Source of the DNA: Epiperipatus broadwayi
Taxonomy: Eukaryota; Onychophora; Udeonychophora; Euonychophora; Peripatidae
Assembly (NCBI GenBank): GCA_028023455.1
Contig: JAQFVV010012673.1
Span: 602,567-666,566, forward strand
Length of the DNA: 64,000 bases
Direction of reading: 5' to 3'
The notes under the pieces are model-generated. The model worked only from the letters and a program-made list of their open reading frames with translations. It did no database searches and was not told the origin of the DNA. Position numbers and translations under genes: made by a program. Shown piece by piece: positions 22,270 to 34,372 of this stretch (position 1 is the first letter of the stretch; each line of letters starts with the position of its first letter).

Positions 22270-23600
22270 TGATGATGATGATAATGATGATGATGAGAGG
22301 AAAAAACCTATTATTATTTTTACTACACTGAAAATGAGGTTTGCGATGATAATATAAATTAATGAATGAAGCACAAATATATACATGTATGAACCTACGG
22401 ATTCATTATTTTGTTCAATTAATTGTCTGCAGAAAATGTTTTTAAAAGACTTCAACATTCTGTGTAATAATAGTACTTCCTTTTATTCATCTTCTGACTA
22501 AAATTAGTCACTATTGCACTTCATTAGAATATTTTTAAATCGTCTTTAAATGGAAATGGGGTTGCCTTACCATAAAAACCAGATTCAAGAACTCTATAGA
22601 ACATTTTTAAAAGATATCTTATATTATGCATTCATTTCTCCTGTCAAAACTAGTGAAAATATAATTTTACAATAATGGATACTTATAGCATTACATTCGA
22701 ATATATTGATTTGATGTAAGACTACTATGATGTAATATTTTTTGTAGAATCTTTAAATAAAATTTTTACAATGACTTAATATTATTTTGATAAGAAGTCC
22801 AACACTCTCTTCCATACAATAAATTAAATAAAACCAAAGCTCTATTTTTCATTTAACGTAAATGCTTTAATTATTTTAATATCAGGAAGATTTTATTTTT
22901 AATGAATTAAAGGAGCAAAGGCATCTTGAATTTTGTACAATACCTCAAAATCTAATCTCATATTTATAGTTAAAAAGCTATCAAGATATTTAATTTGGTT
23001 AAATATTAATAACCCGTATCTTCTACCACCAATTGGTAAAAGATTTGAGGTATTTTTAAACATCAATTGCCCATCAAAGTCTTTATACTGTGATGTGATG
23101 TGTTCAAAATATTAACAATGTTCTGTAGATTACATTTATAATTGGAGAAAATAGCAACATTGACATAAATAAAAAAAACAGAAAGATGAAGATATGTCTT
23201 TGATTTTAATTAACAAAGTTGGAACAAGAATGCATCATTGTCTAACTTCAGTTTTTACTGAGCCATGTAGAAAATCTTTAGCAAAAATAAACTTTGATCA
23301 GCAATCAGCTAATCACAAACAATTTGACAAATATATGGAATTCACTGAGCCACATGTGATGATTCAATCAATGATAGCATTATATAAACAAGATTTTGGT
23401 TGCTGATCCTTTTATTGCAATGTCTTTACAATAAAAACCATATCTATGTTGCTTCTTAATACTTGAAAAATTACATTGATAAGTATTCATCTGTGAAGGA
23501 AAGCAACTTATTCCAGAAAATCAATGAAATTACATCTACTTTAGTGGATCATAATGATATTCCATAAAATTTACTACAATCTTATCTATTTCCCTTTTTT
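22270..23600. other. AT-rich DNA with unassigned open frames
   Basis: Frames at 22933-23115 and 23194-23406 plus have ordinary composition but no recognisable domain. They lie just upstream of a LINE tail and could be its ruined 5' parts. Confidence 0.35.
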
Positions 23601-23604
23601 GTAT

Positions 23605-24155
23605 AAATTTGAACAATAAAAGCACTCTTACGATTAGGCAGTCTAACTTCATGGTTCATAAAGTTCTAAAACATTTTAATTGTTGTGAAATTATCAATAT
23701 CAGTAGAGTATTTTATTATAGGAAAATAAGTATTGCAACTAAGTTAGCTTTATCTAAAGCTATTATTTTACCTAGTTTATTGTATGGATGTGAAACTTGG
23801 ACACAAGGACACTGTAAAATTCTAAAAGTAGAATGGCAAATTGTAAAACTAATCAATGTTTTTCCACTTACAGGTTTTGATACTACTGAGTCCACTATTA
23901 TAAAATTACATCTTTGTTGGGTTGGACATGAGGAACGAAATGAAAAATGATGACCTTCCTAAGACAGTATTTTATGGTGCACTTAAATATGGGCTTTGTA
24001 GGAGAAGTATACCTCATCTATGCTATAAGAATCATGTTAAAGTCATTCTAAAGAAGTGCAATGTTATTTTTTTCAATTGGGAAGATGTGGCAGAGAAAAG
24101 AATACCTTGGAGAGCTACAATTAGACATGATGTTGAAATATTTCAGAAATAAAAG
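23605..24155 (+). pseudogene. LINE C-terminal fragment, frameshifted
   Basis: The first frame (23609-23950) contains SKAIILPSLLYGCETWT, the conserved post-thumb segment of many RTE/CR1-like LINE polymerases. A second frame overlaps from about 23930 and reads DDLPKTVFYGAL, then a KKCN segment and WEDVAEKRIPWR, the usual C-terminal run (GH-x-R-M-D, LPK-x-x-FYGEL, W-x-x-A-x-DR-x-x-WR). The two halves are in different frames, and sequence seems lost near 23870. No reverse transcriptase catalytic motif survives. Confidence 0.75.
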
Positions 24156-24159
24156 TTTT

Positions 24160-25015
24160 TTGCTGACGAAATTAAAAGACAATATCATTAAATAACAAGC
24201 AAACCAAAAATTGAACCAGCATGTTCTACATATAGACATGTTTGTATACTCACTGTAAAATTCATTTTTAGAGTAATCCTTCCTCCTTTCTTTCCTTTTT
24301 GTTTAGTTGGATTAACTATATTCAGTTTTAAATGACTGTTCTCCAGATATTTTATCAAGAACTGCAGTCTTTCCATTTTTAAAATGTCGCATATCTGTTT
24401 TAACTTCACTAAGTTGACTTTTTTTTATTATCAGAATCTAAATAATTAGATAAAATAGTTTAACGTTTCCATATCACCATCTCAATTCTTGCTTCATTGA
24501 AACCATAACTGAAAATCTTTTACCAGTTTGAAATATTCTCTGTATTATATAAGAATGTGCTATTGATGGAATTGATAGGATTATTATACCATTTTTCAGA
24601 TCCATATTTCAATGCCCCAAAGAAAATGATTAAGAGATATCTCAATCAATAATGTTTAAGCCTTCTTGACCATCATCAGCTGTCTGTCATTAAGTTCCTG
24701 TATTTATTTAGAATCTCCATATACAATTCATAACTGTGACAATAGTAATGTAACCTGACAATTCTGAAATTCCAAATGATCAACTTTTATGCACAGTAGT
24801 TTTTGAAGTTAGCATAAATAGTAGATACTGCTAAAGAAAAAGTATCAATTTTCTTGACAGTATCATTAGAATAAAATCCATTTTAATGCAACTATTATTT
24901 TTCCCTTGGTAATACTAATGTAAAATCTATCTAAGTATTTATGCTTGTAGGTGATCATAAAATATGAATTTCTGTTGTATTCTAACACCACACTATAATG
25001 TAAACTATTAAATGA
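24160..25015. other. AT-rich DNA with one hammerhead-like scar
   Basis: Near 24640-24690 on the minus strand CUGAUGA is followed by a possible hairpin, but the second box reads UUAAAC. Nothing else was recognised. Confidence 0.4.
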
Positions 25016-25019
25016 TGTA

Positions 25020-25445
25020 TTTTTTTGAGTCTAGATGCATTCATGTTCACATGACCACCACCTCTTATGCTTATGTATAACTGTTGTTAAAACAGGTAAA
25101 ACTCACTATACATATTGCTGCACACTGCAAGCTAGAGTAATCAAAGACACAAAAATGTATGGGTACTGAACTGGGTTCAGACCCATATGACTAATGGGCT
25201 TGGATTAAAAACATTAAGGTGTTTTCAGTTTAAAACTCATAGTTTTGTAGTTAAGTTAAGATAAAAGGTGGTTGCTGGAGGGTTGCATTAGATCCTAATA
25301 TCTAGGTGCAGTGCTCTCAGATCCAAGGCTCCTCACTGACCAAGGCCACAAGCCAGAAACTAGTCTGGGGATATTGGATGAGTTAGGTACTAGATGGGGT
25401 TTCATGCACAATCCTTCTGGCATCCATTGATTACTCTAGCTTGTT
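25020..25445 (+). repeat. Family E element, inverted pair
   Basis: The left part (about 25035-25140) is antisense E, matching 37826-37905 in reverse. The right part (about 25290-25445) is sense E with the ribozyme zone and the GATGGGGTTTCATGCACAA-type downstream part. Confidence 0.75.
25321..25379 (+). ncRNA. Hammerhead motif, family E, G8 mutated
   Basis: AUCCAA/UUGGAU and CCUCA/UGGGG form stem I. GAAA, palindromic ACUAGU and triplet GUC are present. The first box reads CUGACCA, losing the invariant G8, so activity is unlikely. Confidence 0.65.
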
Positions 25446-27080
25446 GTGTGTGGCAATATGTATAGTGAGTTTTGCCTGCATTCATGTTCCTTTGTAGCAA
25501 TTTTTCTGCCTAAACAAAGTATTCATAATGATCAACACACATGTAGTGCAAAAATAGTTGTACACAACTTCAATAATATTAGTCCATTTGAATTTATAAG
25601 TACCACTACTATTATTTCGACAACATTCAGCCAATGTCTACAATTTGAATCAACACGTGTTAAAATTTGCAAGAAGTCAATTTTGAACATTTGATGATAT
25701 TAATCTAGTAATAGCTTTCTTTCTCTGAAATCTTATGGCGAAACAAATGTACTAATAAGATAACATACTGACCACTGTTAAAAACAAAGTTTTAACACCA
25801 TTAATCATTCATTAATTCACTGCGGAATTTCAAGAATGGAAGATTCTAAATGAGATTTGCAGAAAACCAAATGCAATACCACACCATCTCATTTCACTAA
25901 TGAATCTGTCATTCCTAAAAACTTATAGCTTTCTGCCTTCTTTGACAAATATCTTTTGAAAATCCATTTCAATAAGAACAGTTATGTTGAAGTTAAATTT
26001 TAATGGCTTCTTATTCACCAGTGCTCTTTATATATCCTACAAACCTCTATTTTAAAAAGTGATTATAATGCTTCCTTTTGGTAGTACCAGTATGTCCACC
26101 AATAGTTCTACTACTGATAATATGACTTTTCTATCACATTCCTGATTAATCCATCATGCATAATAGTGTAACAAGATTGTATAAGATGTCTTACTTTTAG
26201 ATCATTATTTTAGATTATTCCCACTGCCATTATAAATAAGGTAATCTCTGAATAGAGATATGTAAACATAAGTTTTACCAAACTGAAACATTTGCCCCCC
26301 ACTTCCAACTTCATGTATTAGTGATTGCACACTCTCAATTAAAGATCATGACCAGGTTCTACCAATGTACTAATTCTATCTTCATATTTGCTAAACAAAA
26401 TCTTGAGAATCTGAGCTAGCAAATAAAAATATTTCAACTGTGATTTCAAGTTTCATTAGTAAAACAAAAACTAGAAACTGCAATGCTGGATATATTAAAG
26501 TCTTAGGTAAACCACTGATTATTCAAGTTTACTAAAGCTGGTATTAAAATACATAGTTTCTTTAATTTGCATCACATTGTATAAGCTAAACAATCAAGTG
26601 ACAGCATGTGTAACAGTCATTCCTTGTCAGGAATCAGTGGATTCTGGTCTTCTCAGTTTATAAATACTGGTGGATACTTGTGTTTCTTGGCCAAGATTGT
26701 TATAAAGCCTACAAAACATCAGACAAAGAAAAGGCACATTAGGTAAAAAAATCCAGTTGCCAGATTGTATTGTTACTAAAATATATAATTACTGATTTAG
26801 GAGTCAGACTATATAATAGTTCAAATAAATCTGGCTTTGGTTCAAAACTTTAGCCTAATTTTTGTTTCAAGCTTTTTGTTCATTAATAGACAAGAAGTGA
26901 AAGGTGGTTGTTAAATGAATACTACATTGATGTCAGATTTGAACTTCTGGTTCTGATTAATAAATAAACCCTAAAACCAGAAATTGGTCAGGGGCACGAG
27001 TTTAAATGTCCTACAATCTGGTTGTCATTAATTATTCAATTCTACTTTCATATGATGCACAACATATACCTATTTTTATA
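25446..27080. other. AT-rich DNA, little recognised
   Basis: No gene. Near 26940-27000 a CUGAUUA and GAAA-UUGGUC-AGGGG arrangement looks like a decayed hammerhead, but G8 is lost and stems cannot be closed. Confidence 0.4.
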
Positions 27081-27081
27081 T

Positions 27082-27195
27082 GTATATTAATTAGTTAAAA
27101 TAATAAATATATATATATTCATAGTATTATTTCCAGGAGTATATTAATTAGTTAAAATAATAAATATATATATATTCATAGTATTATTTCCAGGA
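27082..27195. repeat. 57-bp tandem duplication
   Basis: Two near-exact copies of a segment beginning GTATATTAATTAGTT, starting at 27082 and 27139, at the left edge of the family I foldback. Confidence 0.9.
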
Positions 27196-27705
27196 GTTTC
27201 CATGTAATAAAAATATAATAGCTAAATAGCTGACATTTCTGTACAATAACAAGTACTTTTCTCAAAGCTCCTTCGTTCTCAAATCATAAGAATGTGTGTT
27301 GTGAGATTTAAAATCAATATTTTTTCCTTTCCTTTGCTTTTTTCTCCTCATTCTCAGATTCTATTGGTTCAGAAGTTTTAAAATATATTTTATCCTCCAA
27401 TAGCTTTTCACATTTTTCATTTATGCTCTTAGGTCTTTTAAAATCTCTACAGCTTTCCTTAGCAATCTCTGTTCATATTGTTCAATTTTTAAAACTTTTC
27501 AACCAATAGAACTTGGGAATGAAGAGAAAATGACAAAGAGAAAAAAATAACAATTTCAAATCTCACCACACACATTCTTATGATTTGAGAAAAAAGAAAC
27601 TCTGAGGAAGTACTTGTTATTATAACTAAAACATCAGAAATTTAGCTATTGTATTTTTACTATAGGGAAGATCCTGGAAATAATACTATGAATTCATCAT
27701 TTTTC
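27180..27705. repeat. Family I foldback
   Basis: The left arm (about 27180-27400) and right arm (about 27480-27705) are inverted copies. They share a TCATAAGAATGTGTG-type segment, an AATAGCTAAAT segment and a CTGGAAATAATAC-type end. Confidence 0.8.
27226..27276 (-). ncRNA. Possible decayed hammerhead, family I left arm
   Basis: Minus strand: AGCU, UUGAGAA (degenerate first box), stem II GUAC-UUGUUAUU-GUAC, GAAA, UGUC, then AGCU pairing with the first AGCU. The right arm keeps CUGAGGA at 27602-27608 but has lost parts of stem II. The family ancestor probably had a hammerhead. Neither arm is intact. Confidence 0.4.
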
Positions 27706-27799
27706 CATGAGAATATTAGTATTAATATATATATATATAATTTTATTCAAAAAGTGGTTTAATTTAATTTGATCAATAATGCACTCAAAACCAAAAAAA

Positions 27800-28630
27800 A
27801 TAATTTTCTTATTTAATTGCAATTTTGGTTGTGACTTTAAATAAAATAACAGAGTTTCCACAAATTAATTAGTTCATTCACTAGTTTTAAAAATAGTCAT
27901 TGAATTGATTAATTTATGGCCATCCCACATATTTATTTCAAGTTACATATAATAGTCAAAATTATAGTTGAGGAAAAATATACATTTTTGCTTTTTAGAG
28001 CATTATTGATCCAGTTAAGTTAAATGAAAACAATATTTATAAAATATGTTTTACATATATTATATTTTAGTATTCAGATATTTTGCAATAGACTTTATGC
28101 ACTCAAACTTAAAAACAGACAATCAAAGCTATGACCATATTTTCAGTATTTGAAATGAAATTTACCTTTATTACCTGCATTAATAGTCATTTTAAAGATT
28201 TTTACGTTTTGAAGTCAGCATTTTATGTTTTGGATTTATCAATCAAGAAAAATTAAGATTTGATCCTTCAATTCTTCTCTCTTTTTTTCATAGCGTAAGC
28301 ATGTGTTTTAAAGACCTACAGAGGTCCCTAGTGACGATTTTTTCAGACGCTCATTGCTAAGGTTTACAGCCTTGTTAAAACTATTACTTTCTATTTTAAG
28401 TAACTCGAAATGCTTTTTTTTTGTGAATTAGTCATGAAATTCACTGAAGGTTTAGTGTTAAAAAATATACTGCCATCTATCACACATCTCTGAAAACTTA
28501 CTTAACCAATATCGATGCAGATTAAAATTTGCCCTGAAAATACTGTTAGACTGAACAAATGGCTAGACCACTCTCAAAAATTGTATTGCCAAATTGTATT
28601 GTCATCAGGATCTAACATGAGTACAATATT
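27800..28630 (+). repeat. Family H repeat, uninterrupted copy
   Basis: Matches 20890-21980 in order without the family E insertion. No open frame of note. Confidence 0.65.
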
Positions 28631-28697
28631 TGAAAAAAAATCATTTCATATAAATACGTTAGAATTCTATGAGTAACAAATTACAGTGTTCTAAACC

Positions 28698-29000
28698 TTT
28701 TTTTTTTTTTTTTCTCAGTGATGAACGATTTTATTCATCAAAAACATAAAATACATAACAGTTAAAATAGGTTTACAAAGAGATGATTACATGGCAAAAT
28801 GAAATTCAAGTACAATATGGTGAAGGGGAAAAGAATACATATGAAATGGAAAGAGGATATGGAAAGGGTGTATAGTCCAGGCAAAAAAGAGACTTTGGTA
28901 AAGAGCAATGTTGATAAGCTTGATTGCCCTGGTGGATTGAAAGGAGGGTCGTATTTAACATTAACTTTGTAGGGATTGCTACATGTTAAGTTATTGATGC
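28698..29000 (-). mobile_element. Polyadenylated retrocopy 3' end, minus strand
   Basis: An oligo-T run at 28698-28713 on the plus strand is preceded on the minus strand by AATAAA at 28729-28734, about 15 bases from the poly-A. This is the signature of a reverse-transcribed polyadenylated RNA. I could not identify the source or the 5' end. Confidence 0.5.
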
Positions 29001-29004
29001 TTCA

Positions 29005-30010
29005 ACATTAAATCAGACAAATTAACATTATTAATATAAAAAGAATAATAATAAATAGATAAACATATGTCACGTATTCATACACCATTCATTCATGTGA
29101 ATAGGAAGGAACTTGGTGATTTAATTTATGGCATACACATAGATCACTTAGCTTCTAATTTACATATACATTGTTTGTCAGTTCTGTAGCAAAATGCAGA
29201 TTAAATAAAATGGCCGCTTACCAATTTTGGCCAATGTCTTAACATAATTTATTCTAGCATTTTAATTTCATATTTGTTTCATAAACTTTAATTAGCTTTT
29301 ACCTTATAATTCAAAATAAACTTTCACTTGTTTATTTTATAATCAATACATCGCCATTAATTTTTTTTACTTATATGATATATAAAAAAAGCATTGACTG
29401 CAGACAGTATTATTACTGCAAGGCTGTGCTCTTAGAAGAAGAAAATTTCGCTTTTCTTTTAAGTGCTTTACTAAAATTTCTTCCAAGAGCTTTTTATTCT
29501 AAGTAACAAAGTTGACACTTGTAAAGGATTTTAAATGGACGAGGACTGAAGTACTCAAGTTGGTTACACATTTTTTTTCCACTGCTCAGTCTTTCGCTCT
29601 TTCTATCTCTCACATTTTTTTGCTTGCAAATTGCATTTTAAACCAACTTTTACATCCTTCGATAACTTTCCCACGATTTGAATTAAAGTTGAAGACAATT
29701 TAAAATACTGACTTCATATAACGATTCTTTTAATTCGTTGGGGGGGGGGGTAGTTTTGTGATTATTTGCGGAAAAAAATATTGAATAAAAGCTCATTAAG
29801 CTTTATCGTTTAGTTCTGAATTTAAAATGCTAGAATAAATTTAGGAAGACGCTAGGCAAGGCCAATTTGCTACGATAATGGACAAATATTATTTTTAGTG
29901 CTAGAACCTAAATGTTATGCGTGCAACCTGAAAGTAATTTTAGTATATAATACTTTTATTTGTTCAATATTTCTTTCAATATTTTAGCTATCTATCTATC
30001 CAAACATTCA
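29005..30010. other. AT-rich DNA, nothing recognised
   Basis: Contains a poly-G run near 29741-29750 and a 63-codon frame (29512-29703) with no recognisable domain. Confidence 0.5.
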
Positions 30011-30012
30011 AT

Positions 30013-30368
<356 letters not shown>

Positions 30369-30483
30369 TATTCATCTATATCTAGATTTATCTATCTATT
30401 TGTTTACCTATCAGTCCATCTATATTTCCACTTATCACTCTATATGTCTATTTATATATTATTTAATATATATATATATATAT

Positions 30484-30755
30484 ATTTGAGTTGGATAGCT
30501 GGGTTTGAAGACATGTAGATGTCTGAAAATTTCAGATTTTCCACTCAATAGATAACTTTTAGCTAGGTGCTTAGCTTTGGGTTGGTATTTTTAGATCCAG
30601 TGTCTGAACCTACCCTGCCATCTCTCTGAGGAGTGCCAAAGCACGAAACCATAGTCAGGGGTTTGGGGAGGAGTTTCTGACAGAGATATTTTAAGTGCTG
30701 GCTAAGCATTTATCATAAAGCTTGTAGAGGAATTGGCAATCCTCACTGTTTATAT
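30484..30755 (+). repeat. Family A copy, sense, inside TA tract
   Basis: About 270 bp match the arms of 1-467 over nearly the full length and begin inside the loop segment of that foldback. TA runs flank both sides. It carries the best-preserved family A stem II. Confidence 0.88.
30622..30660 (+). ncRNA. Hammerhead ribozyme motif, family A copy 3
   Basis: CUCU, CUGAGGA, stem II GUGC-CAAA-GCAC (perfect), GAAA, CCAUAGU, triplet GUC, then AGGG pairing with CUCU. Stem III has one mismatch compared with the palindromic ACCAUGGU. All core bases are present. Confidence 0.72.
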
Positions 30756-30759
30756 ATAT

Positions 30760-32140
30760 ATATATATCGTAAATTAATCTATTTATCTAAGATTTCTATT
30801 TAAGTTATTTCTGTCTATCTTTCTATGATAATTTATACTATCTGCCTATTTATTTATATTTAACTGCTTGTCTGTCTATCTATCTATATACTTATGTACT
30901 CTTTCCTCCATCAGTTTTTCAATTTATCTAGTCATCTATCTTTCTAGTTATCTGTAATGTTTTTTTGTTTAACTATTTATATCACTTTGGATATATGTCT
31001 TAAACAGATAATATATTATTAATACAAAAGCAGAATAATTACCAAATATTTAAAATTAATCAAACAAAATAAATAAGCTTATCTTGTACAGATCTAGAAG
31101 AAGATTTTTTTAGTGAAAGAAATATTAGATTGTTAAAAAATCTATTATTAGTGGGTTGAAGCGAGCATTTCTAAAGGGAAGTATGAATGTTTCGATGATA
31201 ATGAAGATATATATATATATATATATATTACTATTGCTCATTGATTTTATGCAGTAGCTTAGTTATAATTTTTTTTGAAGAGGCAATGTTTTGGTAAAGT
31301 CACATATTGTACTAAAATTAAATACCTAAATAGAGGCACATAAAATGCAAATTATTCCCAATATTGATAACTGTTTTTACCTAGTTATAATCCTCTATTG
31401 CTTGATTAGTTTAATAAGACTTAAGTCATACTATATAGTCTAACACTGCATCAAAAATCTATGTACCCAATAAATTGACATTTTTACAGTATATGCATTA
31501 TTAGATTTAAGTATTCAATTTCAGGCTAGCAGCACAAAAAATTCAAATTATTTTATTTTAATATACATGTATTTCACATAATAGTGTGTTATCTTCAGAT
31601 ATTTCAAGATTTTAACACTTGATTTCCACAATGAAGAGTCAAGGTTTAAATATCTTTATTTACATATTAGGGAATATAGACTTACTTTTGTATTTGCATA
31701 GTGCAAAGGTAATTTGTTTATTTTTAAATATATATAAATTTGCAATAAATTTAATCAGCCATTTAAGCTATTGTGCGCTTTTTCACGAGTGTTAAATAAT
31801 AATAAATGAGTACTTCTGCTTACAACACAAGATATAGTATTTAGGAAAGAATAAAATGAAGCCACTTATTCAATCCAACCCAAATGCTTATATATGGGCA
31901 AATCTTAAGTACTGTAAGTGAAAGTGTGAGGATAGACTACTCACTTTAAAACATACAAATGTATTATGTTTAAATAATTAGTTGAACACAAAATACATCT
32001 TAAATAAAATAAATACAATTCAGATCTTTCATTGACAGACTATGTAAAATAAGTACACAATCAACCATAAATAATGCATTTGTAAAAAAGGTAGTGACAA
32101 CTGAAACTTGGTGTAGTTTTAGTATGTTTTAGAGTGTCAA
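30760..32140. other. AT-rich DNA, nothing recognised
   Basis: Scattered TATC-like words near the preceding array and a short TA run at about 31207-31228. No gene was recognised. Confidence 0.5.
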
Positions 32141-32146
32141 GTATAG

Positions 32147-32350
<204 letters not shown>

Positions 32351-32359
32351 AAAGTATTA

Positions 32360-33315
32360 GCCCAAGGCATTGAAAAAGGTTGCTATGACAATGAAATATT
32401 AAAGCAAGAAATCCATTGCTATTGCAAAATAAAATTATTGATTAATTGAATTGATTTAAAATGCATATGTAAATAATAAAGTTTACGATTTTGACAAAAT
32501 TATTATTGTCTCTTTATTATATGTATTTTATATATTGCATTCATAAGTAGTAGATTATAAGAAATAAAGACAAACATTTAAAGTCTTAGATGTATCTATA
32601 ATTATGTTTATTTGTTATATATAATGATTATATTTTTTTTTATCATATTATCATTACAAAAGAGATTTTAAGTTTGATATGCGGGTGATTTTAGTATAAG
32701 AGTGAAAAAAGAGCATGACCTTAATTTTGATGACATCAATTGTAAGAGAATATAAATAAGACTGAATGATTCAAATTCACTCTCTGACATCCTGACTTCT
32801 GGAACCAAACCTGTGATCTTATATATAATTTTTAATAATATTTATTTCAAAAGCATTTGCTTGATAAACACAAAATGATGAAGTCGAAAGGATTATATTT
32901 GTCCAGGAAACTGAACAGGTTTCCCAGAAACTTGTTAAAAGAAGGAGAAAATAATTTATAGCGTTCAAAATTTGGCTTGATATTTCTCTACTTAAATGGT
33001 TATCGCATGTGAAAAAAACGTTTAATAGTGAAATATAGAAGTTAACAATATACTGCTATATACAAGAATGGTTTTAATCTGCAGATATAATTTTATAATA
33101 TTAATGGAGTGCTATGACGTAGGTCTTCAAGCAATTTATTTTTACATTGTATTGTTACAATTAGAGTCTGGGCATCTGTTTATTTTTGATGCCATTATAA
33201 TATAAAATATTTACTAAATGAAGGATAAAAATTAAATACTTTGAGAATACTGGAATTTAATAAATAAGCTTTATTTTGGATTAGTGTTCATGATGCTTTT
33301 ACTTTGTTTGAATTA
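32360..33315. other. AT-rich DNA, nothing recognised
   Basis: No gene or repeat family is visible. Confidence 0.5.
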
Positions 33316-33319
33316 ATCC

Positions 33320-33520
33320 ATTGTACAGGCTTAAACCTGCATTTATATATGTAATATATGCGGGGTTCGAACTCAGACTTTCACACGACCCACCATTCTC
33401 AGTGCCATCTCATATTGCTGATACACCTGATCACACACATGCTGAAAAGATAAATAATCATCAATATACGTATTTCATGCTAAAACAGCAATCATCAGTT
33501 GAATTAGTAAATATCAGTGA
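33320..33520 (-). repeat. Family B copy, second subfamily
   Basis: Shares its outer part (a GCTTAAACCTGCATTTATAT-type segment and a GGGTTCGAACTCAGACTTTC-like segment) with 38335-38480, and its ribozyme zone with other B copies. Confidence 0.8.
33454..33509 (-). ncRNA. Hammerhead ribozyme motif, family B, core intact
   Basis: Minus strand: UAAU/AUUA and UCAA/UUGA form stem I, CUGAUGA and GAAA are intact, and stem II is UGCU/AGCA closed by a U-U mismatch. Stem III is AUACGUAU, self-complementary, with triplet AUA. UCAA/UUGA against CCAA/UUGG elsewhere is a further change that keeps pairing. Confidence 0.7.
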
Positions 33521-33999
33521 ATTACATCTCACCGAATAGACTTTGGAACTAACGTGTTGGTGATCAGGTCGTATGTTAATACATGTTTTATGTGTGTCTT
33601 TATTTGTATAATATTTATAAATATAATCGATTACTATATCTTAGATTAAATTGATTATTTGATTTATATATGTGAAATAAACGAAAGTTACATTTAGTTT
33701 AAATTTACATTTATATTCTAAATCTTAATAGTTAAAACTTTGATGCTGAAAAATAATATTGATTTATTGAATACGAATTATTTTTGGATATATATATATC
33801 ATAAGTATTGAAAATGTGAAAGAATTATATTGTAACAATTATTTGGTGATATTCATTTGGAAAATAAGGTGAACAAATAAACAAATTTATAATTAAAACA
33901 GGCAAAAACTCTCCATACAGTAGTGCCACTCTGTGCCAACCAGAGTAATCAATGGATGCCATAAGGCTTGTGCATAAAATCCCCATCTAGTTCCTACTC

Positions 34000-34048
34000 A
34001 TCCAATATCCCCAGACTAGTTTCTGGATTATGGCCTTCGTCAGTAAGG
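34000..34048 (-). ncRNA. Hammerhead motif, family E, weak stems
   Basis: Minus strand: CUGACGA and GAAA are intact, with palindromic ACUAGU and triplet GUC. Stem II is reduced to about two pairs, stem I CUUA/UGGG uses G-U pairs, and the distal stem partner is lost at the foldback junction. Confidence 0.5.
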
Positions 34049-34062
34049 TGCAGTGCTCTCAA

Positions 34063-34121
34063 ATCCAAGGCTCCTCACTGATGAAGGTCACAAGCCAGAA
34101 ACTAGTCTGGGTATATTGGAT
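34063..34121 (+). ncRNA. Hammerhead ribozyme, family E, core intact
   Basis: Distal stem I AUCCAA/UUGGAU (6 bp), an internal loop, proximal CUCA/UGGG, box CUGAUGA, stem II GGU-CACAA-GCC closed by an A-A mismatch, box GAAA, palindromic stem III ACUAGU, triplet GUC. Every invariant core base is present. Among family E copies this is the one most likely to cleave. Confidence 0.78.
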
Positions 34122-34195
34122 GAGTAGGCACTAGATGGGGATTTTATGCACAAGCCTTCTGGCATCCATTGATTATTCTAGCTTGCTGTGTGTGG

Positions 34196-34246
<51 letters not shown>

Positions 34247-34372
34247 TATTATGTGTTGCTATATATGCATATATATATATTGTCACACACAGCAAGCTAG
34301 AATAATCAATGGATGCCAGAAGGCTTGTGCATAAAATCCCCATCTAGTGCCTACTCATCCAATTATATATAT

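Larger units (their letters stand above)
33895..34372. repeat. Family E foldback cluster
   Basis: The order is antisense E (about 33895-34050), sense E (about 34045-34200), a (TA)n tract (34198-34243 and again near 34268), then antisense E (about 34280-34365). Inner segments match with high identity. Two ribozyme zones are present. Confidence 0.85.

Noticed and set aside
24640-24690. Minus-strand CUGAUGA with a following hairpin
   Set aside because: The second box is UUAAAC instead of GAAAC and no stem I partner was found. At most a scar.
26930-27000. CUGAUUA...GAAA-UUGGUC arrangement
   Set aside because: G8 is lost and stem II does not form. Not enough copies here to judge.
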